From Hyphomicrobiales bacterium (lineage in GTDB: Bacteria; Pseudomonadota; Alphaproteobacteria; Rhizobiales; JAJFHB01): a DNA stretch of 32,648 nt. The stretch covers positions 1 through 32,648 of the forward strand of contig JAJFHM010000130.1 in assembly GCA_021775625.1 (NCBI GenBank), given 5' to 3'. Below the pieces are notes generated by a model. It did no database searches. It worked only from the letters and a program-made list of their open reading frames with translations, and was not told where the DNA came from. Position numbers and translations under genes: made by a program. Shown piece after piece: positions 17,160 to 25,659 of the stretch. The stretch's first letter is position 1, and each line of letters starts with the position of its first letter.

Positions 17160-18134
17160 GTGAGCAACATGGCGCCAACCTTCGACGAAAACGCCTTTAC
17201 CGGCCTCTTGCACGCGGGCACCCATGGAACGTTCATGCGGCTGCCCTCCCTTCCGACCGACGCAAAGGCTCTGAAGGAAAACCAAATCACGGCTGCGTTT
17301 CTGGGCTTCCCGTGGGATGCCATGTGCATCAGCCGCACGGGCACCAATTACGGTCCCCGCGCGATCCGCGATGCCTCTGACCAGTTCTCCTTCTACAACG
17401 CGTCTTACGGATTGGACCTCAACGACCACTACAAGATGGCCGATTGCGGCGATGTGCACGTTGTTCCGGGCAGCGCTGTCAGAACCATGGACCGGGCGGA
17501 AGCCATGATGTCGCAAATTCTCGATGGCGGCGCCATGCCGGTCACCATCGGCGGCGACCATTCGATCACCATCGCCTGCGCGCGGGCGTTTGCCAAAAAG
17601 TACAAGAATCCGGGGCTGGTTCTGGTCGATATGCATTTCGACACCGCGCTCGAACTGGGCGGCGAGGAATTGAGCCACTGTTGCCCTATTCCCCGGGCGG
17701 TGGATGCGGGATTCAATCCGAAGAATATCGCCATCGTCGGTACATCAGGATGGATGAACCCGAAGTCGGAACTGAAATATATCCAGGATCAGGGCATTAC
17801 CCTGATTACCCTGGAAGAGACATTGGAAATGGGGGTCAAGGAAGCAGCGGCCAAGGCGGCGGCGGTTGCCAATGACGGTACCGACGGTTTCTACCTGACA
17901 TATGACATCGACTCGATTGATGCGGCCTATGCTCCTGGAACCGGGGTCCCGTCACCGGGTGGCCTGACATCGAGGGAAGCGATCATCATGATCCGCGAGT
18001 TGTCCAAGTCGGGCATTCAGGGGCTCGATCTGGTCGAGGTTTCACCCTCCTGGGATCACGACGGAATCACGTCCCGGCTGGCCGTGCGTTTGATACTGGA
18101 AGCCCTGGCCGGCAACGTGATGGGGCAGGGCTGA
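17160..18134 (+). CDS. Arginase/agmatinase (ureohydrolase) family protein
   Basis: Metal motifs TIGGDHSITIA, VDMHFDT, YDIDSIDAAYAPGTGVPSPGGLTSREA; GFPWDAMCISRTGTNYGPRAIRDAS N-terminal block. Confidence 0.9.
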   Translation: MSNMAPTFDENAFTGLLHAGTHGTFMRLPSLPTDAKALKENQITAAFLGFPWDAMCISRTGTNYGPRAIRDASDQFSFYNASYGLDLNDHYKMADCGDVHVVPGSAVRTMDRAEAMMSQILDGGAMPVTIGGDHSITIACARAFAKKYKNPGLVLVDMHFDTALELGGEELSHCCPIPRAVDAGFNPKNIAIVGTSGWMNPKSELKYIQDQGITLITLEETLEMGVKEAAAKAAAVANDGTDGFYLTYDIDSIDAAYAPGTGVPSPGGLTSREAIIMIRELSKSGIQGLDLVEVSPSWDHDGITSRLAVRLILEALAGNVMGQG

Positions 18135-18157
18135 CACGGGACCGTTGTCCCGGCGCT

Positions 18158-19852
18158 TCAAGGTTGCGCCACCGCTTCGGGTTGGCCGCCCAAGTCGACT
18201 TCGGTGGCTGAAGCGACATCCGATGTGCGCCTGGCGGTGTCAAAGCCTTCATAACCCTGCGCCGCGATCTTTTCACAGGTCTGCGCATAGGTGTGCTGAC
18301 TGCCGATATAGGGCAGAAAGACCACCGGCTTGCCCGGCACGTTGGCGCCCATGTACCAGGATTTTGCCTTGGGGTAGAGGGTTTGCTCGCCCAGCTGTCT
18401 CACGTGGTCGACCCATTCGTCTTCGGCGGCGGTCGATGCCTCGATGCGGTCCAGCCCCTGATCCCGCATCCAGATGAGACAGTCGCGGATCCAGCCGACA
18501 TGTTGTTCTATGGCCACAATCATGTTGGTGAAGACGGACGGGCTGCCGGGACCCGTGATGGTGAACAGGTTGGGGTGCCCGGCAACAGCGAGACCCAGAT
18601 ATGTACGCGGGCCGTCCGCCCATTTTTCGCGCAGGGCCTGACCGCCGCAGCCTCTGATGTCGATATTGTTGAGCGCCCCGGTCATGGCATCGAAACCTGT
18701 CGCGAAGACGATGACGTCGAGCTCATGGTGCCCCGCGCTGGTGCGCACGCCATCCTCTGTAATCTCTGTGATGGGTGTGGCCTTCAGATCGATCAGCGTG
18801 ACATCGTCGCGATTGTAGGTTTCAAAATAGTCGATATCGACACACAGGCGTTTTGTGCCGAGTGGAAAGTCGGTCGCGCAGAGAAGCTCGGCGAGCTTCG
18901 CGTCGTTGACGACCTCGCGGACCTTGCGATGGACAAAATCGACGTAGAGGTCGTTGCTTTCCTGGTTTTTGGTGACATCGGAAAAGGTGTTCTGGAAATT
19001 GAACGCACCTTTTTTCCAGCGCTTTTCAAACTCCCGTTCCCGGTCTGCTTCGGGAACCTCGCGGGCCGGCTTCAGGTTGATGTCATGGGTGTCATAAAGG
19101 ATGCCCGCGTCCGAAGTTCGCATGCGCTCGCGATATTCAGGGTATCTGGCCTTGTAGGCATTCTGTACTTCGGGTTCGAGAGGGCCGTTCCAGGCGGGCA
19201 CACTGTAATGCGCTGAGCGCTGGAAAACGGTCAGGTGGCAGGCGGCCTTGGCGATCTGGGGGATCGATTGAATGGCGGATGAGCCGGTGCCGATGACCCC
19301 GACGCGCTTGCCGGTGAGATCCACTTCGTCATGGGGCCAGAGGCCGGTGTGATACTGCTCGCCACCAAAGAGCTCGGCACCTGGGATGTCGGGACGGCGC
19401 GGGGCGGACAGGCATCCGGTTGCCATGACACAGTAATGCGCTGAATAGCGGTCACCATCATCGGTGGTTATGGTCCAGCGGCTGGTGTCTTCATTGAAAT
19501 GCGCCGCCGTCACGCGGGTGTCGAACTGGATGTCCCGGCGAAGGTCAAACCGTTCCGCGACATGGCGTGCGTAGTCGAGGATTTCAGGTTGTGGGGCATA
19601 GCGTTCTTTCCACTCCCACTCCTGTTGCAGGTCCTCATCGAATGAATAGGAATAGGAGAGGCTTTCCACATCGCAGCGGGCGCCGGGATAACGGTTCCAG
19701 TACCACGTGCCGCCGACATCTGATGCCATATCGATTACCCGCACGGAGAACCCGGCCTGGCGCAGGACATGCAGCATGTACAGGCCCGAGAAGCCCGCGC
19801 CGACGACGATGACGTCGAAGTTCTTTGATTGATCTGCCACCACCTGTGCCAC
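18158..19852 (-). CDS. Type I Baeyer-Villiger flavin monooxygenase
   Basis: GAGFSGLY Rossmann motif, DVGGTWYWNRYPGARCDVES, BVMO fingerprint FGGEQYHTGLWP (FxGxxxHxxxWP), second GTGSSAIQ. Confidence 0.92.
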   Translation of the reverse strand: MAQVVADQSKNFDVIVVGAGFSGLYMLHVLRQAGFSVRVIDMASDVGGTWYWNRYPGARCDVESLSYSYSFDEDLQQEWEWKERYAPQPEILDYARHVAERFDLRRDIQFDTRVTAAHFNEDTSRWTITTDDGDRYSAHYCVMATGCLSAPRRPDIPGAELFGGEQYHTGLWPHDEVDLTGKRVGVIGTGSSAIQSIPQIAKAACHLTVFQRSAHYSVPAWNGPLEPEVQNAYKARYPEYRERMRTSDAGILYDTHDINLKPAREVPEADREREFEKRWKKGAFNFQNTFSDVTKNQESNDLYVDFVHRKVREVVNDAKLAELLCATDFPLGTKRLCVDIDYFETYNRDDVTLIDLKATPITEITEDGVRTSAGHHELDVIVFATGFDAMTGALNNIDIRGCGGQALREKWADGPRTYLGLAVAGHPNLFTITGPGSPSVFTNMIVAIEQHVGWIRDCLIWMRDQGLDRIEASTAAEDEWVDHVRQLGEQTLYPKAKSWYMGANVPGKPVVFLPYIGSQHTYAQTCEKIAAQGYEGFDTARRTSDVASATEVDLGGQPEAVAQP

Positions 19853-19974
19853 CTTTTCTTGCCTGTGCCGTTGCGCCCGAAACGGCGCTCGCAGATTAAC
19901 GTGAAATCGCTATCAGGTGAACCACGCAAAGCGGGTATTCTGCACAAAACCGGCTTGAGGTCACGCTCGATAAC

Positions 19975-19982
19975 ACCTAGGT
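19975..19982. promoter_or_regulatory. Palindrome acctaggt in the divergent BVMO/Rieske intergenic region
   Basis: 8-bp perfect palindrome, near-symmetric over 14 bp (aacacctaggtttt). Confidence 0.25.
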
Positions 19983-20072
19983 TTTGCTGATGAAATATCC
20001 AATCCGGGGCTTCAGTCAGACGGGCCGTGTGCGGCACCTTGCCGAAGCATGGCGGCGGGCAGGGGGGAACCC

Positions 20073-21161
20073 ATGAAAACCAACGTGAGTGAGCGCCGGA
20101 TGCGTGCTGCCCGGCAGGAGGTCTATACGGATACGGACCGTTTCGCTCGGGAGCTGTCGGGCATCTTCGACCATGAATGGGTGATGATCGCGCGCGCCGG
20201 TGCGGTTCGCGAAGCCGGAGATTTTCTTGCGGCGCGGGTTGGCCGGAGACCGGTGTTCATCATTCGTCAAAAGGACGGCTCGATCAAAGCGTTCGCGAAT
20301 TTTTGCCTGCACCGCTACACCAAGCTGGTTACCGGCTGCGGCAGTGCCAAACGCATTGTGTGTCCCTATCACTCGTGGACTTACGACCTTTCGGGATCCC
20401 TGATCGGCGTCACCGAGCGCGACGGGTTCGCTGATCTGGACACGACAGGCCTTGGCCTTGAAGAGCTGGCCTGCGAAATCTGGCTCGGGTTTGTGTTCGT
20501 CTCCCGACGGCACGATCTTGATCCGGTCGCAAGCCGGCTGCAGCCGCTCGCCGATCACATCTCGCATTACGGCCTGTCGGATTATGACGACCGCTATACT
20601 TTCAATGAAGAGATCTGGGACGGCAACTGGAAGCTGGTGTTTGAAAACTTTGTCGAGTGTTATCACGTCACCCACGCGCACAAGGGCTCGATTGGCCCCA
20701 GCAATCCCACCGAGCTTGCCGAACTCGGGCCCAGGGACAATCCGCATTTCTCCGTTCACTACAATCCTTACGGTTCGGAATTCCTGCCGGAAATCCACAA
20801 TCAGGCACTCGATGCGCAAGAGCAGAAGCGATTGCACGTGATCGGCGTCTACCCGAATATGTTGCTGGCGATCGATCCGAATTTTGTCTGGTGGATGATG
20901 CTCGAGCCCGAGGCCATCGACCGGACAAACGCCCGCTGGGGGCTGTCGTTCTCACCGCACGCCATGCAAGGCATGAGCGACCCGGATGCTTATGCGGAAA
21001 GCATACGTAAGCTGATCAAGATCGCGACCGAGGAAGACAAGGGCATTGTCGCGCGGGTCCAGGAAGGGTCAACTTTTGGCACCGAGGAGCCCGGCTTTCT
21101 GCATGCCTCGCTGGAAACTTACGTGCGCGAGTTCCGTCTGTATCTGGACCGAATGCTCTAG
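20073..21161 (+). CDS. Rieske [2Fe-2S] aromatic-ring-hydroxylating oxygenase alpha subunit family protein
   Basis: Rieske motif CLH-X16-CPYH; mononuclear iron region ENFVECYHVTHAHKG; ATG 20073 within ORF 20049-21161. Confidence 0.9.
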   Translation: MKTNVSERRMRAARQEVYTDTDRFARELSGIFDHEWVMIARAGAVREAGDFLAARVGRRPVFIIRQKDGSIKAFANFCLHRYTKLVTGCGSAKRIVCPYHSWTYDLSGSLIGVTERDGFADLDTTGLGLEELACEIWLGFVFVSRRHDLDPVASRLQPLADHISHYGLSDYDDRYTFNEEIWDGNWKLVFENFVECYHVTHAHKGSIGPSNPTELAELGPRDNPHFSVHYNPYGSEFLPEIHNQALDAQEQKRLHVIGVYPNMLLAIDPNFVWWMMLEPEAIDRTNARWGLSFSPHAMQGMSDPDAYAESIRKLIKIATEEDKGIVARVQEGSTFGTEEPGFLHASLETYVREFRLYLDRML

Positions 21162-21331
21162 TCGCGCTTGGGTCTCAGCAACGGGATCATCCAGATCATG
21201 CACGATACCACCCAGACCACGCTGCCGAGAATGGTCAGGGCGTCGCCGAAGTTGATGCCCACGGCGATGAAGATAAAGCCGGCGAGAATAAACCCGAGCA
21301 ATCCGATGAGCTGATAACGGCTGTCGTCCAT
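21158..21331 (-). CDS. Small two-TM membrane protein, 57 aa (not in the supplied ORF track)
   Basis: Reading the minus strand gives MDDSRYQLIGLLGFILAGFIFIAVGINFGDALTILGSVVWVVSCMIWMIPLLRPKRD*: two hydrophobic segments and a basic tail; no other candidate gene in the interval. Confidence 0.65.
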   Translation of the reverse strand: MDDSRYQLIGLLGFILAGFIFIAVGINFGDALTILGSVVWVVSCMIWMIPLLRPKRD

Positions 21332-21509
21332 AGGCCTGACCCATACCCCTTGCCGGTTCGCAGCTCAAGTTTGAGTACGCCAGGCGATGATTTCATCTGA
21401 CATACTATCATCGATCCTCGGTATAAGACGGGTGCGGAAAGGTTTGCAATGCAGGTTTTGCTTTTGTAGAGCATCATTAAGTGAGTTTGCAGTCATTCCG
21501 GGGATCTCA

Positions 21510-21890
21510 GTGGACACCGTCGTCACAAATATAGCTGAAGAACTCGGCGTCGAGCGCGTCCGGGTGGAAAAGGCGGTCGGCATCATCCTGCACCTCGTCA
21601 AATCGGAAGGCGACCCGGCTCTGGTTCCGGACCTGATGAAAGACGTTGCCGGTGCCGATGAACTGGCCGATGCCCAGGCCGACAGCAGCGGCGTTTTGCT
21701 CGGCGCCATGGAAGGTGCGCCCGGTGGCGGCACCATGGCGGCCTTTATCAAGCTCTGGAAAGTGGGCCTCAATCCGCAGGAAATTCGCCGTGTCGGCGAG
21801 CTCTTATTCGCGCACATCATGTCTCAACATGGCGAAGACCGGGTCAAGGTGGTGCTGCGATCAATTCCCGGGCTGGAGCCCTATCTCTAA
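21510..21890 (+). CDS. Conserved hypothetical protein (~126 aa)
   Basis: GTG 21510 with a gggga SD; VDTVVTNIAEELGVERVRVEKAVGIILHLVKSEGDPALVPDLM...RVKVVLRSIPGLEPYL. Confidence 0.6.
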   Translation: MDTVVTNIAEELGVERVRVEKAVGIILHLVKSEGDPALVPDLMKDVAGADELADAQADSSGVLLGAMEGAPGGGTMAAFIKLWKVGLNPQEIRRVGELLFAHIMSQHGEDRVKVVLRSIPGLEPYL

Positions 21891-21995
21891 GTGTTTTGCA
21901 GTGAAAAGGCCGTTCCTGTCCGCCGCAGCGGCGCCTTGCGCGCGCATGGGGTTCACACGTATCATCCCGCCGGCACCGCATCGGGGTTGGGGACA

Positions 21996-23348
21996 GTGAC
22001 CGTTACAAAACAACTTAGTCCGATGGACGCGATCCCGCTTTATCTCGAGACCGCGACATCGAACGGCAATGTCGGTGTTATGTTCTGCTTCGATGGTCCG
22101 TTACCGTTTCGCGAATACGCAGACGGTTTTGCACAACATCGGCTCGGCCATCTGCCCCGCTTTCGGCAAAACGTCGTGCGCACGGCGTTCAATCTGAAGC
22201 TCCCGGTCTTGCAAGACGACCCCAGTTTCAACCTCGACGACCATCTGCATGATGTCGAACTGGATCCGCCGGGATCTGATGATCAATTGCGCGCCTTCAT
22301 CGACAAGGTGTTCAACATACGTTTCGATTTCCGCGTGCCCGCCTGGAACCTTTATGTGGTGAACGGCCTGGCGGATGGAACATCGGTGCTGTTTCTGCAC
22401 TATCACCATTGCCTGTCGGACGGTGTGGGGCTTGTGAACCGGGTGTTCCCGGCACTCCTCGACGGGCTTCCGATGTTTCCCGACGCTCCGCGCCCAGCGG
22501 ATCTTTCGCCGTCAGGAATTGCGGATGACAGCAAGAGCGCCCGCCGCTTCGCAACACTCATGCGCGAGTTTGCCGGCGCGCGCGGTGCTGATTTGCCGTT
22601 CTGCCGCGCCCTGTCAGGGCGCGCGCATCACACCTCGACGTCGTTCGATCTGGCGGACGCACAGGCGATCCGCAGTGCTCTGGGAGGCACCACGAACGAT
22701 GTCCTCCTTGCGGTCCTCGGTGGTGCCGTTGACCGGTTGCAGGGCCATCGGACGGACGCGCCTGCAGAAACCTATTGCCGGATTATTCAGGCAGCCAACA
22801 CACGACGGGCGGACGAGCATCATGTTGACGGCAACCGTGTTGCCTTTCTGCCGGCCCTGGTGCCGCTCGGCTTGTCTGATCCGGTAGCACGGCTCAGGCG
22901 TATTGTGGATTATACCGGGGATCTTCGACGGTCCGGCGTGAGGGCGGCCACTGACGATTATCTGCGGCGTCTTCCAAAAGCGCTGCCGCCGCCGCTTCTC
23001 AATTTGGCGTTCAGGTTGCTGTCAAGCCCGTCGCTGCGTGCGCTCGGCAACATGATCATGCCGATGCCGGCCATCGACATGTATCTGTCCTACGTGCGCT
23101 GGACCGATGCCGACGCCCATATCGGCCAACGGCGCATGACCGGCCCCATCGTGCTGGCGCCATTGATGCCAAACACCGGCCTCAGTTGCGTTGCGTTCAC
23201 CTATGCAGGGCGTATTTTCGTCGGGCTGACCGCGGATGCCGATACATTTCCACAGGTCGACGCATTCGCTGCTGATATGAACCATGCTTTTGAAGAGCTT
23301 CTCGCGAGTGCGACAGGCCACACCAACCCACGCCGCGCAGCGCTGTGA
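21996..23348 (+). CDS. Wax ester synthase / diacylglycerol acyltransferase (WS/DGAT) family protein
   Basis: Catalytic HHxxxDG motif in LHYHHCLSDGVGL; N-terminal LSPMDAIPLYLE; YLSYVRWTDADAHIGQRRMTGPIVLAPLMPNTGLSCVAFTYAGRIFVGLTAD. GTG 21996 preferred over the called 21891. Confidence 0.85.
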   Translation: MTVTKQLSPMDAIPLYLETATSNGNVGVMFCFDGPLPFREYADGFAQHRLGHLPRFRQNVVRTAFNLKLPVLQDDPSFNLDDHLHDVELDPPGSDDQLRAFIDKVFNIRFDFRVPAWNLYVVNGLADGTSVLFLHYHHCLSDGVGLVNRVFPALLDGLPMFPDAPRPADLSPSGIADDSKSARRFATLMREFAGARGADLPFCRALSGRAHHTSTSFDLADAQAIRSALGGTTNDVLLAVLGGAVDRLQGHRTDAPAETYCRIIQAANTRRADEHHVDGNRVAFLPALVPLGLSDPVARLRRIVDYTGDLRRSGVRAATDDYLRRLPKALPPPLLNLAFRLLSSPSLRALGNMIMPMPAIDMYLSYVRWTDADAHIGQRRMTGPIVLAPLMPNTGLSCVAFTYAGRIFVGLTADADTFPQVDAFAADMNHAFEELLASATGHTNPRRAAL

Positions 23349-23356
23349 AACAGCGC
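23340..23356. repeat. Short hairpin gcgctgt-gaa-acagcgc over the WS/DGAT stop codon
   Basis: 7-bp perfect arms, 3-nt loop, no T-run. Confidence 0.45.
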
Positions 23357-23379
23357 CGCGCGCAAGAGGAAACTTTGCA

Positions 23380-24567
23380 ATGGACATGACCGTTCCAGCC
23401 GGCGCCCCGCCATTTGAGCTCTTTTCATGGGATGTGTGGCGTGATCCTTATCCGTTCTTCGCGACGTTGAGGGAGCAATACCCGATCTACCGCCATCCGA
23501 TCACGCCGTTCTGGATCATCAGCCGGTATGACGACGTAAACGAGATCGTGACCCATCCGGAAGTTTATTCCTCAAGATTTCCGGGAAATTTCGACCGCAC
23601 GCTCAACGGCACCGATGCACCTGAGCACACCGCAATTCGCCGCCGACTCAGTCCTCTGGCATCCCGGCAAAGTGTTGCCGCTTTGAAAGCTGCGGTGGAA
23701 AGACATGTCGACCGCCTGATCGATGATTTCGCCGGTTCAGGGCGTTGCGAGTTCGTGTCTGAGTTCGCCCAACCACTGCCGTTCAGGGTGATGGCGGAAT
23801 GGCTTGGCCTCGATCAGAGCTTGTACGACACCTGCGTCGCAGAGGTATTTCCCTTCCTTATGGCCGAGCCGCTGCTGGACGGGCAGGGGGAACCGCTGGT
23901 CGACCAGGAAGCGCTGGAGCACCGCTACGTAGCGCTGCTGAACGGCGAGATCTCAGCCTTTGACGAAACCGGCAGATCCGGGGTGTTGCCCGATCTTCTT
24001 AAACCCGCCGGGGATATGCCGCCGCTGGATCAGGAGACGGTTGCGCAACTGGCGAAGATCCTGCTTTTTGCCGGCCACAAGACAAGCGCCTGCGCGCTGG
24101 CAAACTCGATCTGGCTGCTGCTCGGCAATCCCGACATCCTCGATGCGTTACGCCAGGACATAAGCCTTGTGCCCAGTTTCGTCGAGGAATCGTTCCGGCT
24201 TGAGTCTCCGGTACAGTCGCTTTTCCGGATCACCACCGCCGAGACTGAACTTGCCGGTTTGGCGATCCCGCCATTTTCGTTTATCCGCCCGATGGTTGGG
24301 GCAGCTAACCGGGACAAAGAACGGTTTCAGGATGCCGATGAGATTCGTCTTGACCGCAAGGAGAAGAATCATTTGGGGTTGGGGCTCGGTCCGCATTTGT
24401 GCCTCGGCGCGCATCTGGCGCGAATGATTGTCAGTGTCTCGCTCACGGGTCTTATCTCTCGCCTGCAGGATCTGCAAACGGACACTCCCCTCGATCAGGT
24501 CGAGCGCATTCGCTCACCCAATTTTCGTGGCATAAAGCAACTGCCGATCACTTTTGGAGCGATCTAG
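23380..24567 (+). CDS. Cytochrome P450
   Basis: I-helix LLFAGHKTSACALANSIW, ExxR in VEESFRLESP, heme loop HLGLGLGPHLCLGAHLAR; ATG 23380 within ORF 23284-24567. Confidence 0.93.
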   Translation: MDMTVPAGAPPFELFSWDVWRDPYPFFATLREQYPIYRHPITPFWIISRYDDVNEIVTHPEVYSSRFPGNFDRTLNGTDAPEHTAIRRRLSPLASRQSVAALKAAVERHVDRLIDDFAGSGRCEFVSEFAQPLPFRVMAEWLGLDQSLYDTCVAEVFPFLMAEPLLDGQGEPLVDQEALEHRYVALLNGEISAFDETGRSGVLPDLLKPAGDMPPLDQETVAQLAKILLFAGHKTSACALANSIWLLLGNPDILDALRQDISLVPSFVEESFRLESPVQSLFRITTAETELAGLAIPPFSFIRPMVGAANRDKERFQDADEIRLDRKEKNHLGLGLGPHLCLGAHLARMIVSVSLTGLISRLQDLQTDTPLDQVERIRSPNFRGIKQLPITFGAI

Positions 24568-24742
24568 AGATAGTTAAGTGAAAAGCGGTGGGGGCTCAGC
24601 AGCAGCGGTCAATGTTGATCGGCGGACGCCTGGGACAATGTGGTTCGCTCAGCAACCAAGGTGCGAGTTGCAACGACTCCGCAGGGCTGCTATGAAATTG
24701 TGAATATCAGGGGAAAAGTATGTTTCGGCTGGGGCATTCAGT

Positions 24743-25645
24743 TTGAGCGACCATCCAAAGAATCTGGTGATTGTGCGTGTCGGTAGCCGTTCGCGCCACC
24801 TTTCGTTTGCGCGTGGTCCGGTGCCGTGGGACCTTGCGGTGAGCACCTATGCCGAGGTTGCGCCGAAGTTGCTGGAGGGCGCCAAATATGTCCAACATAC
24901 ACCCGGCGGAAAATGGAATGGGATCTTTGATTTCTTCAAGAACCATCCAGAGGTCATTGATCAATATGATTATTTCTGGATTCCGGACGATGATATCAGC
25001 ACTGGTCCAGCCGACGTAACGCGGCTGTTTGAGCTGGTGCGCACGCACGGGCTGGAGTTGGCGCAGCCCTCCCTTTCGCTTGAGAGCAAGCACTATCACC
25101 ATATCACTTTGAACGACGATGCCTTTGCCGTGCGGCGAACGAACTTTGTCGAACTCATGGTTCCGGTGTTTCACCGCGATTTGCTGAAAACCCTTATGCC
25201 CATGTTCGAAGGCAACTGGGCCGGGATGGGGCTGGACATGATCTGGCCGAACTTTACGAAAGATCCACGCTCGAACGTGGGTATCATTGACGATGTCATC
25301 GTCGTTCATCACGGCGAACTGGGGTCGTTCCTCTACGGCAATATGCGCAGGGCGGGCATCATTCCGATGGTCGAGTACCGTCAGAATGCAAAACGATTCC
25401 ATATCAAGCCACGGATACCACGTGCGCATGCGGGCCTTTTGAAGGATGGCGCGAGGGTGAACCGCAGAGTTCACATGATCAAGCATTCCATGGCGGCACG
25501 ACGCCGCAATCGCGGCCGCATCCCGCACAATCCGGTGACGCTGCACAACATCGCCCGGTTGCTGTTTGCGTATTTTGAGTCGTACAAGTTCAGCTATCGC
25601 ACGAAGCTGAAAAGCGCCAGTGCGATGTTGAGAACGCTGGTCTAG
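24743..25645 (+). CDS. DUF707-family protein (possible glycosyltransferase-like)
   Basis: NLVIVRVGSRSRH...YDYFWIPDDDISTGPADVTRLFEL...AQPSLS...FVELMVPVFHRDLLKTLMPMFEGNWAGMGLDMIWP...IIDDVIVVHHGEL; TTG start. Confidence 0.75.
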   Translation: MSDHPKNLVIVRVGSRSRHLSFARGPVPWDLAVSTYAEVAPKLLEGAKYVQHTPGGKWNGIFDFFKNHPEVIDQYDYFWIPDDDISTGPADVTRLFELVRTHGLELAQPSLSLESKHYHHITLNDDAFAVRRTNFVELMVPVFHRDLLKTLMPMFEGNWAGMGLDMIWPNFTKDPRSNVGIIDDVIVVHHGELGSFLYGNMRRAGIIPMVEYRQNAKRFHIKPRIPRAHAGLLKDGARVNRRVHMIKHSMAARRRNRGRIPHNPVTLHNIARLLFAYFESYKFSYRTKLKSASAMLRTLV

Positions 25646-25659
25646 ATCGTTTCACCCAC

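Noticed and set aside
18293-19216. 307-aa plus-strand ORF inside the BVMO gene
   Set aside because: The minus strand has full BVMO fingerprints; the plus ORF shows no family motif.
20016-20837. 273-aa minus-strand ORF opposite the Rieske oxygenase
   Set aside because: The plus strand carries the Rieske and iron-ligand motifs; antisense artefact.
24559-25655. Inverted CGATCTAGA copies near both ends of the DUF707 gene
   Set aside because: Only 9 bp, overlapping or abutting stop codons; could be chance, no longer flanking identity or target duplication.
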